In this document: positions 48,708 to 57,331 of the stretch, in pieces
How the letters are laid out: each line of letters opens with the position of its first letter
Numbering within the stretch: the stretch's first letter is position 1
Assembly (NCBI RefSeq): GCF_029051645.1
Contig: NZ_JAACFS010000021.1
Coordinates: forward strand, 56,832 to 120,831
Length of the DNA stretch: 64,000 nt
Direction: 5' to 3'
Origin: Bradyrhizobium sp. CSA112
GTDB lineage: Bacteria; Pseudomonadota; Alphaproteobacteria; Rhizobiales; Xanthobacteraceae
Notes under the pieces: generated by a model
The model's database searches: none
Told to the model about the DNA's origin: nothing
Seen by the model: only the letters and a program-made list of their open reading frames with translations
Program-made: the position numbers and the translations under genes

Positions 48708-51700
48708 AGCTGTGCAAGGTCTTTAAAGTCGCCATGTATTGATCAAGATCGAAGCGGTCGACCAGTGAGCGCATCTGCGAAACGAAATCGGCGTGCTCGG
48801 GGTAATCGTTGCCGATCTCGTCGAGCTTGAGCTGGATGGCGCGGATGTAACCTAATTGTCCGAGCCCGATCAGCTCTTCGACATATTTCACCGGCGGCCG
48901 CGATCCGGTCTCTGGCTTCCAGTGCGGTATGGATACTTGTTCGGCCTCATATTGCCATTCGATTTTCAGCAATTGCCGGATCGTCTCCAGCAGCTTGGGA
49001 ATGTCGATCGGCTTCATCAGATAGCCGTCATGATAGGGCTGCGCCAGCGGCGCGCCATGCGCTTCCAGCGCGCTCGCCGACACCATCAGGATGCGGGCCT
49101 GATGATGGCCGTTCGCGCGCAGCGTTTCCGCCACCGTCCATCCGTCCATGCCGGCCATCGAAATATCCAGCAGGAAAAGGTCAGGCCGGCAGTGCTGCGC
49201 CAGCGCCAGACATCCGGGTCCGTCCGGCGCGCTGAGCAGGATGAAGCCGAGCGGTGTCAGAACCTCGCGCAGGAGGTCGCGGTGGGTCGGATCGTCGTCG
49301 GTGATCAGGATCGTTTTGCGCGGGCCATGATAGCCGAAGATCGGCGCCTCGACCGGCGCGATCCGGGTGGGATTGGTGACCTCCGACAGCAGGATCTTGA
49401 CGCGGAAGACACTTCCGCTGCCGACCTCGCTGCTCACCCTGATATCACCGCCCATCACGCCGGCGAGCAGCCGGCTGATGGTGAGGCCGAGGCCCGTTCC
49501 GGTCTGCGGCTGCGAGACGCCGAGCGCGCCGCGCTCGAAGGGCGCGAAGATGCGTTCGAGATCGTCTGCCTGAATGCCGGGGCCGGTATCGATCACCTCG
49601 AACTCGGCGACCGGGCTGCGGTAATGCACCACGAACTGCACGCTGCCGGTTTGCGTGAACTTGATGGCATTTGAGAGCAGGTTGATCAGGATCTGGCGCA
49701 GCCGCTTTTCATCGGCATAGACCACGAGCGGCAGCACCCCCGGACGCTTGAAGACGAAGTCGATGCCCTTGGCGGCGGCCTGCAGGCGAAACATGCCGAC
49801 GAGCTGGTCGAGAAAGTCGCTCAGGCGCACCTCGTCGCGTGACAAATAGAGCCGGCCCGCCTCGATCTTGGAAATGTCCAGAATGCCGTCGATCAGCCCC
49901 GACAGATGATCGGCGCTGCGGCGGACCACGCGCACCTGGTCGCGCGGCTTGGTGGCGAGGCCCGAATCCTGTTCCAGCAATTGCGCGTAGCCACTGATGG
50001 CGTTCAGCGGCGAGCGCAGTTCGTGGCTCAGGCCTACGACATAGCGGCTCTTGGCGAGGTTGGCGGATTCCGCCACTTCCTTGGCGCGCTGCAGTTCGGC
50101 ATCGGTGCGCTTGTGCGCGTCGATTTCCTGGATCAGCAGCACGGTCTGGCGCCGCGTCTCGGCCTCTGCCGCGCGGCGGCTTTGCTGCGCCAGCACGAAC
50201 AGCCACGCCACCACGCCGATGATGATGGTGAGCGCGAAGAAGACTTTCCACAGCACGTCGGACAGCAGGAGATTGTCGACCGGAAGCGTCGCCGACGTCT
50301 GCAGGTAAATCAGCCCGAGCGTCAGTCCGACCAGCCCTGCTGAGACCGCAAACACGCCGAGATAGTGCCCGAACTGCGAGTTGATCCGGGCGTAGATCGC
50401 CTCCGGCAACAGTTTTCCGAGCATGTCCGAGACCTGCGCCCCGGCCCGCGCATGTGGCTTGCAGAGATCATGGCAGCGCGCGTCGAGCGAGCAGCACAGC
50501 GAGCAGATTGGCCCGGCATAGGCCGGGCAGGAGGCCATGTCCTCCGGTTCGAACGAATGCTCGCAGATACAGCACTGGATCGCTTCCAGGTTTTGCCAGC
50601 TTCGTTTGGGTTTTCGCGCGATATAATATTTGCCGTCGGTCGCCCACGCGATCAGGGGCGCCGTGACGAAGGCGACCGCGAGTGCGACGAAGGCGGACAG
50701 CGCCTTGGCCGTCGGCCCGAACAGGCCGTAGAACGCGCTGATCGAGACGATGGTTGCGATCGTCATGGCGCCGACGCCGACCGGATTGATGTCGTAGAGA
50801 TGCGCGCGCTTGAATTCGATATGTTGCGGACGCAAGCCCAGCGGCTTGTTGACGACGAGGTCGGCGACCAGCGCGCCGACCCAGGCGATCGCCACGTTGG
50901 AATATAGCGCGAGCGTCTGCTCCAGCGCCTTGTAGACGCCGATTTCCATCAACAGCAGCGCCACTACTACGTTGAACACGAGCCAGACCACGCGGCCGGG
51001 ATGGCTGTGGGTCAGGCGCGAGAAGAAGTTCGACCAGGCGATCGAGCCGGCATAGGCGTTGGTGACGTTGATCTTGATCTGCGAAAGAATGACGAAGGTG
51101 CCGGTCAGCGCCAGCGCCAAATCGGGCTGCGACAGCACGTAGCGAAACGCTTCCAGGTACATATGCGCGGGCTCGGCGGCGTGCTCGCTGGAGACGCCGT
51201 GGCTGAGCGCGAAGAAGGCGAGGAACGAGCCCAGCAGCAGTTTGAGCGCGCCAAAGATGATCCAGCCGGGGCCGGCGCTGAGCAGGGCGATCCACCATGA
51301 GGTACGGGAGGTTCGGCGGTCGCGCGGCAGAAACCGCAGGAAGTCGACCTGCTCGCCGATCTGCGCAACAAGCGAAAACACCACCGAGGCCGCGGTGCCG
51401 AACAGCAGCAGATCGAGATGGCCACCGGCGTCGCCATGCTCGCCGGCAAATTTCCGCCACTCCGTGAACGAATGCGGGTTGGCATAGGCGATCGCCACGA
51501 AGGGCAGGATGTGAAGGACGATCCAGATCGGCTGCGTCCACAGTTGGAAGCGGCTGATAAGGGTGATGCCGTAGGTCACCAGCGGAATGATGACGACGGC
51601 GCTGATGAGATAGCCGATCGGGCGCGGGATGCCGAAGCAGATCTCGAGCGCCGACGCGAGAATGACCGCCTCGATCGCGAAGAAGATGAAAGTGAAGGAG

Positions 51701-52068
51701 GCGTAGATCAGCGAGGTGATGGTCGAGCCGATATAGCCGAAGCCGGCGCCGCGGGTCAGCAGATCAATATCGATGCCGCATTTGGCGGCATGATAGGCAA
51801 TCGGCAGGCCGCAGAAGAAAATGATGACGCTGACCACCAGGATGGCTGATGTGGCGTTTGTCACGCCGTAATTCAGCGTAATGGTGCCGCCGATCGCCTC
51901 CAGGGCCAGAAAAGAGATGGCCCCGAGGGCGGTATTGGCGACCCGGGCCGCCGACCACCGCCGCGCGCTCTTGGCGGTGAAGCGCAGCGCGTAGTCTTCC
52001 AGCGTCTGGTTGGCAACCCATTGATTATATTGGCGCCTGACGCGGTCTATCCGCTGCCGCCCTGCCAC
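48697..52068 (-). CDS. NCS1-family transporter fused to hybrid histidine kinase with C-terminal receiver
   Basis: This protein has 1123 residues from the GTG at 52068. Residues 1-480 form a complete NCS1 (nucleobase/allantoin/hydantoin symporter) domain of about 12 helices, with an NCS1-like N-terminus and IGGTITLNYGV in the first helices. A nine-cysteine cluster follows (C499, C500, C502, C514, C522, C525, C526, C532, C536). Two further helices are at about 566-625. The HisKA phospho-acceptor is H682 (SHELRSPLN). The ATPase has N796/N800, DTGPG (827-831) and GTGLGL (857-862). The receiver has acidic residues 924-926, D968 and K1019. A 60-residue helical tail ends it. GGTCAGGAG precedes the GTG, and a sigma-54 promoter lies just upstream. 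It probably senses a nitrogen compound through the transporter part. Confidence 0.93.
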   Translation of the reverse strand: MAGRQRIDRVRRQYNQWVANQTLEDYALRFTAKSARRWSAARVANTALGAISFLALEAIGGTITLNYGVTNATSAILVVSVIIFFCGLPIAYHAAKCGIDIDLLTRGAGFGYIGSTITSLIYASFTFIFFAIEAVILASALEICFGIPRPIGYLISAVVIIPLVTYGITLISRFQLWTQPIWIVLHILPFVAIAYANPHSFTEWRKFAGEHGDAGGHLDLLLFGTAASVVFSLVAQIGEQVDFLRFLPRDRRTSRTSWWIALLSAGPGWIIFGALKLLLGSFLAFFALSHGVSSEHAAEPAHMYLEAFRYVLSQPDLALALTGTFVILSQIKINVTNAYAGSIAWSNFFSRLTHSHPGRVVWLVFNVVVALLLMEIGVYKALEQTLALYSNVAIAWVGALVADLVVNKPLGLRPQHIEFKRAHLYDINPVGVGAMTIATIVSISAFYGLFGPTAKALSAFVALAVAFVTAPLIAWATDGKYYIARKPKRSWQNLEAIQCCICEHSFEPEDMASCPAYAGPICSLCCSLDARCHDLCKPHARAGAQVSDMLGKLLPEAIYARINSQFGHYLGVFAVSAGLVGLTLGLIYLQTSATLPVDNLLLSDVLWKVFFALTIIIGVVAWLFVLAQQSRRAAEAETRRQTVLLIQEIDAHKRTDAELQRAKEVAESANLAKSRYVVGLSHELRSPLNAISGYAQLLEQDSGLATKPRDQVRVVRRSADHLSGLIDGILDISKIEAGRLYLSRDEVRLSDFLDQLVGMFRLQAAAKGIDFVFKRPGVLPLVVYADEKRLRQILINLLSNAIKFTQTGSVQFVVHYRSPVAEFEVIDTGPGIQADDLERIFAPFERGALGVSQPQTGTGLGLTISRLLAGVMGGDIRVSSEVGSGSVFRVKILLSEVTNPTRIAPVEAPIFGYHGPRKTILITDDDPTHRDLLREVLTPLGFILLSAPDGPGCLALAQHCRPDLFLLDISMAGMDGWTVAETLRANGHHQARILMVSASALEAHGAPLAQPYHDGYLMKPIDIPKLLETIRQLLKIEWQYEAEQVSIPHWKPETGSRPPVKYVEELIGLGQLGYIRAIQLKLDEIGNDYPEHADFVSQMRSLVDRFDLDQYMATLKTLHSYDH

Positions 52069-52108
52069 TTGCTGCTCCTGACCCGATTCCACTGACCCCC
52101 GGTTAGCC

Positions 52109-52125
52109 AGCAAACCCCGTACCAA
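52109..52125 (-). promoter_or_regulatory. Sigma-54 promoter of the transporter-kinase gene
   Basis: On the minus strand TTGGTACGGGGTTTGCT has GG and GC exactly 10 bases apart. It differs from TTGGCACG-N4-TTGCW at one position. Transcription should start near 52097, about 30 bases before the GTG. This excludes an upstream TTG at 52125 as the start codon. Confidence 0.65.
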
Positions 52126-52172
52126 AATCTACGTCGCTATTTTGCGGTGCAATATACGCAATCCCACGTATC

Positions 52173-52185
52173 TGTGCAGTGCACA
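52173..52185. promoter_or_regulatory. Palindrome between kinase and amide operons
   Basis: TGTGCAGTGCACA is a perfect 6+1+6 inverted repeat in the divergent promoter region, about 80 bases upstream of the predicted kinase transcript start. With the following AAG it repeats the core of the inverted repeat at 43810-43825. It may be an activator site. Confidence 0.5.
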
Positions 52186-52239
52186 AAGCTGGGCATCCTC
52201 GTCTGACCAAAGCGCGTTCACGACAAAAATGGGGTGCTC

Positions 52240-53499
52240 ATGTCAGACGAACCAAACAGGGGCCTGCAGTCTCCGCTTCGCCGCAAACTGCTGATGGGCG
52301 CGGCAGCGTTGCCGCTCGTTTCGATTCTTCCCCGACCCTCGTTCGGGGCCGGTCCCGCAACCGCCACTGTCAACACGACGGGCCTTGCGGTAACCGATAC
52401 CGAAGTCACCGTCGGTATCCTGCATTCGGCCACCGGCACGATGGCGATCTCGGAAACCGGCTCGATCCAGGCCGAAAAGCTCGCGATCGAACAGATCAAC
52501 GCCGCCGGCGGCGTGCTCGGCCGCAAGATCAAGTTCATCCAGGAAGACGGCGCCAGCGATTGGCCGACGTTTGCCGAAAAAGCCAAGAAGCTTCTGGTCA
52601 ACGACAAGGTCGCGGCGATCATGGGCTGCTGGACCTCGGCATCCCGCAAGGCGGTGCTGCCGGTCATGGAGCAGTACAACGGCATGCTCTATTACCCGAC
52701 CTTCTATGAAGGTCTCGAGCAGTCCAAGAACGTCATCTACACCGGCCAGGAAGCAACCCAGCAGATTCTCGCCGGCCTGAACTGGATCGCCAAGGAGAAG
52801 GGCGCCAAATCGTTCTTCTTCATCGGCTCGGACTACATCTGGCCGCGCACGTCGAACAAGATCGCGCGCAAGCACGTCGAGAACGTGCTGAAGGGCAAGG
52901 TCGTCGGCGAAGAATACTACGCGCTCGGCAGCACCCAGTTCAATTCGGTGATCAACAAGATCAAGCTGACCAAGCCCGACGTCATCTTCACCGACGTCGT
53001 CGGCGGTTCGAACGTCGCCTTCTACAAGCAGCTCAAGGCGGCCGGCGTCGACTTGTCGAAGCAGGCGCTGCTGACGATCTCGGTGACCGAAGACGAAATC
53101 GACGGCATCGGCGGCGAGAACATCGCAGGCGCCTATGCCTGCATGAAGTACTTCCAGTCGCTCGACAATGCCAACAACAAGACGTTCGTGCCCGCCTTCA
53201 AGAAGCTGTGGGGCGAGAAGACCGTGATCGGCGACGTGACGCAGGCCGCCTATCTCGGTCCGTGGCTGTGGAAGTTGACCGTCGAGAAGGCCGGCAGCTT
53301 CGACATCGACAAGATCGCAGCCGCCTCAGCCGGCGTCGAATTCAAGGACGCGCCCGAAGGCTACGTGCGCATCCATCAAAACCATCACCTCTGGTCGAAG
53401 ACCCGGGTCGGGCGCGCCAAGCTCGATGGCCAGTTCGAACTGATCTTCGAGACCGCCGATCTGATCGAGCCCGATCCGTTCCCGAAGGGCTACCAGTAA
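52240..53499 (+). CDS. Urea/short-chain amide ABC transporter solute-binding protein (UrtA/FmdD-like)
   Basis: This 419-residue binding protein has a twin-arginine-like leader (LRRKLLMGAAALPLVSILPRPSFG). The UrtA-type fold follows: VTVGILHSATGTMAISETGSIQAEKLAIEQINAAGGVLGRKIKF, then MGCWTSASRKAVLPVMEQYNGMLYYPTFYEGLEQSKNVIYTG, which is characteristic of urea and amide binders. An in-frame GTG at 52234 is possible, but the ATG at 52240 is preferred. It heads the rightward operon and is divergent from the transporter-kinase. Formamidase and AmiE downstream suggest formamide, acetamide or urea as ligand. Confidence 0.9.
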   Translation: MSDEPNRGLQSPLRRKLLMGAAALPLVSILPRPSFGAGPATATVNTTGLAVTDTEVTVGILHSATGTMAISETGSIQAEKLAIEQINAAGGVLGRKIKFIQEDGASDWPTFAEKAKKLLVNDKVAAIMGCWTSASRKAVLPVMEQYNGMLYYPTFYEGLEQSKNVIYTGQEATQQILAGLNWIAKEKGAKSFFFIGSDYIWPRTSNKIARKHVENVLKGKVVGEEYYALGSTQFNSVINKIKLTKPDVIFTDVVGGSNVAFYKQLKAAGVDLSKQALLTISVTEDEIDGIGGENIAGAYACMKYFQSLDNANNKTFVPAFKKLWGEKTVIGDVTQAAYLGPWLWKLTVEKAGSFDIDKIAAASAGVEFKDAPEGYVRIHQNHHLWSKTRVGRAKLDGQFELIFETADLIEPDPFPKGYQ

Positions 53500-53572
53500 G
53501 CGCGCGGAGTTCCTGCAGTTTTCTCCGAGCAACCAGCTCCCTGGCGTGGACCGTCAATCCGCGCTTGACGAC

Positions 53573-53602
53573 CCCGCGTCGCGAATCTTCTCGCGGCGCG
53601 GG
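53573..53602 (+). terminator. Stem-loop between amide binding-protein and permease genes
   Basis: CCCGCGTCGCGA and TCGCGGCGCGGG make a 12-bp stem with one G-T pair and an ATCTTC loop. It lies before the permease start at 53627, which argues against an earlier start at 53546. It probably favours high binding-protein expression. Confidence 0.6.
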
Positions 53603-53626
53603 ACCCTTTCCCGGCGGAGAAGTCAG

Positions 53627-54553
53627 ATGTTTGGCGACTATTCGATTGGCGATCTGGGCTCCATCTTCGTCATGCAGGGTTTTGCGGGCCTGATCCTGTT
53701 TTCCGTCTACGTTCTGATGGCGCTCGGTCTTGCGATCATTTTCGGCCAGATGGGCGTCATCAACATGGCGCATGGCGAGTTCATGATCCTGGGGGCCTAC
53801 GTCACCTGGATGACGTCGAATGCGTTTCAGCACTATTTGCCGTCACTGTTCTCCGGGTATTTCTTCCTCGCGATGCTGCTGGCGTTCCTGGTCTCGGGGG
53901 CTCTCGGCATGCTGGTCGAATGGGTGCTGATCCGCCATCTCTACAAGCGCCCGCTCGATACGCTGCTCGCCACTTGGGGCCTCAGCCTCATCCTCCAGCA
54001 GACCTATCGTTCGGTATTCGGCGCCCGCGAAGTCGGCGTCGAACTGCCGCAATGGATGCTGGGCTCGCTCAAGGTCACCGACAGCATCGAGGTCCCGATC
54101 AACGGCGTGTTCGTGATGGGTCTGACCGTGCTGATCACCGTCGTGGTCTCCTATGTCCTGTACAAGTCGCGCTGGGGCCGCCAGGTCCGCGCCGTCGTGC
54201 AGAACCGTATCATGGCCGGCGCCGTCGGCATCAATACAGAGAAGGTCGATCGCTACACCTTCGGACTCGGCTGCGGCATCGCCGGCGTCGCCGGAAGCGC
54301 GTTCACCATGATCGGTTCGACCGGACCGACGTCGGGCCAGCTCTATATCGTCGACACCTTCCTGGTGGTCGTGTTCGGCGGCGCAGCCAGCCTGCTCGGC
54401 ACCATCGCTTCCGCCTTTTCAATCTCGCAGACCCAGTCAACGCTGGAGTTCTTCACGTCGGGGTCGATGGCCAAGGTGCTCACGCTTCTTGCCGTCGTCG
54501 GAATTCTGATGCTGCGGCCGCAGGGGCTGTTCGCCCTCAAGGTCCGCAAATAA
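53627..54553 (+). CDS. Urea/short-chain amide ABC permease 1 (UrtB/LivH-like)
   Basis: This 308-residue branched-chain-type permease has FGQMGVINMAHGEFMILGAYVTWM near the first loop and LLATWGLSLILQQTYRSVFGAREVGVELP, both typical of UrtB. It also has AVVQNRIMAGAVGINTEKVDRYTFGLGCGIAGVAG. The ATG at 53627 has GGAGA at 6 bases. The upstream GTG at 53546 would put an intergenic hairpin inside the gene. It is the second gene of the amide operon. Confidence 0.88.
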   Translation: MFGDYSIGDLGSIFVMQGFAGLILFSVYVLMALGLAIIFGQMGVINMAHGEFMILGAYVTWMTSNAFQHYLPSLFSGYFFLAMLLAFLVSGALGMLVEWVLIRHLYKRPLDTLLATWGLSLILQQTYRSVFGAREVGVELPQWMLGSLKVTDSIEVPINGVFVMGLTVLITVVVSYVLYKSRWGRQVRAVVQNRIMAGAVGINTEKVDRYTFGLGCGIAGVAGSAFTMIGSTGPTSGQLYIVDTFLVVVFGGAASLLGTIASAFSISQTQSTLEFFTSGSMAKVLTLLAVVGILMLRPQGLFALKVRK

Positions 54554-54570
54554 CGAAAGCAGGCACGGTC

Positions 54571-55716
54571 ATGATCATCAACTCGCGCTTCTTCAATCGA
54601 TCCGAGCTCATTGGCTTCGTTGCGCTGGCCCTGGTCCTGCTCGTGATCCTGCCGCTGTCACTGGATGTGTTCCGTCTCAATCTGGTCGCGAAATATCTGA
54701 CCTACGCCTTTGTCGCGATCGGCCTCGTGCTGTGTTGGGGATATGGCGGCATCCTGAGCCTGGGGCAGGGCGTGTTCTTCGGCCTCGGCGGGTACTGCAT
54801 GGCGATGTTCCTCAAGCTGGAAGCATCCAGTGTCGAGAACACCAAGATCCAGTCCACGCCCGGTATCCCGGATTTCATGGACTGGAACCAGATCACCGCG
54901 CTGCCCCTGTTCTGGCAGCCGTTCCACAGTCTCACCTTCACCGTTCTCGCCATCATCCTGGTCCCGGGCCTTTTCGCTCTGATCATCGGCACCGCAATGT
55001 TCAAGCGCCGTGTCGGCGGCACTTATTTCGCGATCATCACCCAGGCCGTCGCTGCCATCCTGACCATTCTGATCGTCGGGCAGCAGGGCTACACCGGCGG
55101 CATCAACGGCATGACCGACCTGCGTACGCTGAAGGGATGGGACATCAGGCCGGACCACGCCAAGATCGTCCTTTACTTCTTTGAAGTGTTCCTGCTGTTC
55201 GGCTGCATCTTCATCGCGCAATTCATCAGGCTGACAAAGCTTGGCCGCATCCTCGTGGCGATGCGTGAACAGGAAGATCGCGTTCGCTTCTCCGGCTACA
55301 GCGTCGCCAACTTCAAGATCTTTGCCTTCTGCATGGCTGCGATCTTCGCCGCGATAGGAGGCGCCATGTTTGCGCTGAATGTGGGTTTCATGTCGCCGTC
55401 CTTTGTCGGCATCGTGCCGTCGATCGAAATGGTGATCTACACCGCGGTCGGCGGGCGGATGTCGATCTTCGGCGCGGTGTGGGGGGCGCTGCTGGTCAAT
55501 TTTGCCAAGACCGGCCTTTCGGAATCCTTCCCGCAGCTCTGGCTGTTCGGCCTCGGCGCGTTGTTCATCGCGGTCGTCCTGGCCTTCCCGAACGGCCTGT
55601 CGGGAATCTGGGCTGATTACGTTCAGCCGCGGATCGACCGGCTGCTGGCATCGCGCAAATCAAAGTCGGGCGCGTGGGCCGACAATTCGGTCGCCGACGG
55701 CGCGCCGGCGGAGTGA
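54571..55716 (+). CDS. Urea/short-chain amide ABC permease 2 (UrtC/LivM-like)
   Basis: This 381-residue permease carries the UrtC landmarks WGYGGILSLGQGVFFGLGGYCMAMFL and FAIITQAVAAILTILIVGQQGYTGGINGMTDL. It also shows VAMREQEDRVRFSGYSVANFKIFAFCMAAIFAAIGGAMFA. The ATG at 54571 lies 17 bases after the previous stop. An open frame continues upstream through the first permease without coding character. Its 3' end resembles the 57-bp repeat units that follow, so the duplication began at this gene's tail. Confidence 0.9.
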   Translation: MIINSRFFNRSELIGFVALALVLLVILPLSLDVFRLNLVAKYLTYAFVAIGLVLCWGYGGILSLGQGVFFGLGGYCMAMFLKLEASSVENTKIQSTPGIPDFMDWNQITALPLFWQPFHSLTFTVLAIILVPGLFALIIGTAMFKRRVGGTYFAIITQAVAAILTILIVGQQGYTGGINGMTDLRTLKGWDIRPDHAKIVLYFFEVFLLFGCIFIAQFIRLTKLGRILVAMREQEDRVRFSGYSVANFKIFAFCMAAIFAAIGGAMFALNVGFMSPSFVGIVPSIEMVIYTAVGGRMSIFGAVWGALLVNFAKTGLSESFPQLWLFGLGALFIAVVLAFPNGLSGIWADYVQPRIDRLLASRKSKSGAWADNSVADGAPAE

Positions 55717-55726
55717 GGAGGCAAGC

Positions 55727-55780
55727 ATGCTCATCGGTCACCTCGGTCGCCGATGCCACACTGGCGGAATGAGGAAATAG
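55727..55780 (+). CDS. Leader mini-frame 1 (17 codons)
   Basis: ATG to TAG encodes MLIGHLGRRCHTGGMRK. It has the best ribosome site of the three repeated starts, GAGGAGG at 5 bases. Its first five residues equal those of the ATPase. It is probably a by-product of the duplication that may affect translation of the ATPase by reinitiation. Confidence 0.4.
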   Translation: MLIGHLGRRCHTGGMRK

Positions 55781-55783
55781 TTC

Positions 55784-55837
55784 ATGCTCATCGGTCACCT
55801 CGGTCGCCGATGCCACATTGGCGGAATGAGGAAATAG
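55784..55837 (+). CDS. Leader mini-frame 2 (17 codons)
   Basis: The second copy differs from the first by a single Thr-to-Ile change. It begins 3 bases after the first stop and ends 3 bases before the ATPase ATG. Its ribosome site is weakened to GAGGAAA. Confidence 0.35.
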   Translation: MLIGHLGRRCHIGGMRK

Positions 55838-55840
55838 TTC

Positions 55841-56596
<756 letters not shown>

Positions 56597-56608
56597 GGGA
56601 GTAGGGGC

Positions 56609-57298
56609 ATGCTTGCTATTTCGGATCTCCACGTCGCCTACGGCCAAAGCGAGGTGCTGCACGGCCTCAACGTCTCCGTCGCGCCCAACGAGATCGTCGC
56701 GATCATGGGCCGCAACGGCATGGGCAAGACCACGCTGATGAAGTCGCTGATGGGCATCCTGCCGGCCAAGAGCGGCTCTGTCAGTATGGACGGCGCCGAG
56801 CTCAGCGCGCTGCCGAGCTACGAGCGCGTCGGCAAGGGGCTCGCCTATGTGCCGCAGGGCCGCATGATCTTCTCGACCATGACGGTGAAGGAAAACATCG
56901 AAACCGGCCTTGTGGTGTCGGGCGGGTCCGAGGTGCCGGAAGACATCTATGACCTGTTTCCGGTGCTGCTGGAAATGAAAGGCCGCCGCGGCGGCAACCT
57001 TTCCGGCGGACAGCAACAACAGCTCGCGATCGCTCGCGCGCTCGCCACCAAGCCGAAGGTGCTGCTGCTGGACGAGCCGACCGAGGGCATCCAGCCATCG
57101 ATCATCAAGGACATGGCGCGCACTTTGAAGCGGATCCGCGACGAGCGCGGGCTGTCGATCGTCGTCTCCGAGCAGGTCCTAAGCTTCGCGCTCGATATCG
57201 CCGACCGCGTGCTCGTGATCGAGAACGGCGAGATCGTCCGCGACGATCCGCGCGACAGCGTCGATGCCGCGCAGGTCTCGAAATATCTGTCCGTCTGA
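56609..57298 (+). CDS. Urea/short-chain amide ABC ATPase 2 (UrtE/LivF-like)
   Basis: This 229-residue ATPase begins MLAISDLHVAYGQSEVLHGLNVSVAPNEIVAIMGRNGMGKTTLMKSLMG, with Walker A GRNGMGKTT. It shows YVPQGRMIFSTMTVKENIETG, signature LSGGQQQQ and Walker B VLLLDEPTEGIQPS. These are the UrtE features. It follows UrtD by 12 bases and completes the five-gene transporter. Confidence 0.92.
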   Translation: MLAISDLHVAYGQSEVLHGLNVSVAPNEIVAIMGRNGMGKTTLMKSLMGILPAKSGSVSMDGAELSALPSYERVGKGLAYVPQGRMIFSTMTVKENIETGLVVSGGSEVPEDIYDLFPVLLEMKGRRGGNLSGGQQQQLAIARALATKPKVLLLDEPTEGIQPSIIKDMARTLKRIRDERGLSIVVSEQVLSFALDIADRVLVIENGEIVRDDPRDSVDAAQVSKYLSV

Positions 57299-57331
57299 AC
57301 CTTAGCCTGTGTTTAAAAAGGGGAGCTATCG

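Noticed and set aside
52069..52125. Upstream TTG start for the transporter-kinase
   Set aside because: The codon falls within the sigma-54 promoter, and the GTG at 52068 has a good ribosome site.
53546..53626. Upstream GTG start for the amide permease
   Set aside because: It would include a 12-bp intergenic hairpin and an Arg-rich tail without homology. ATG 53627 has a ribosome site.
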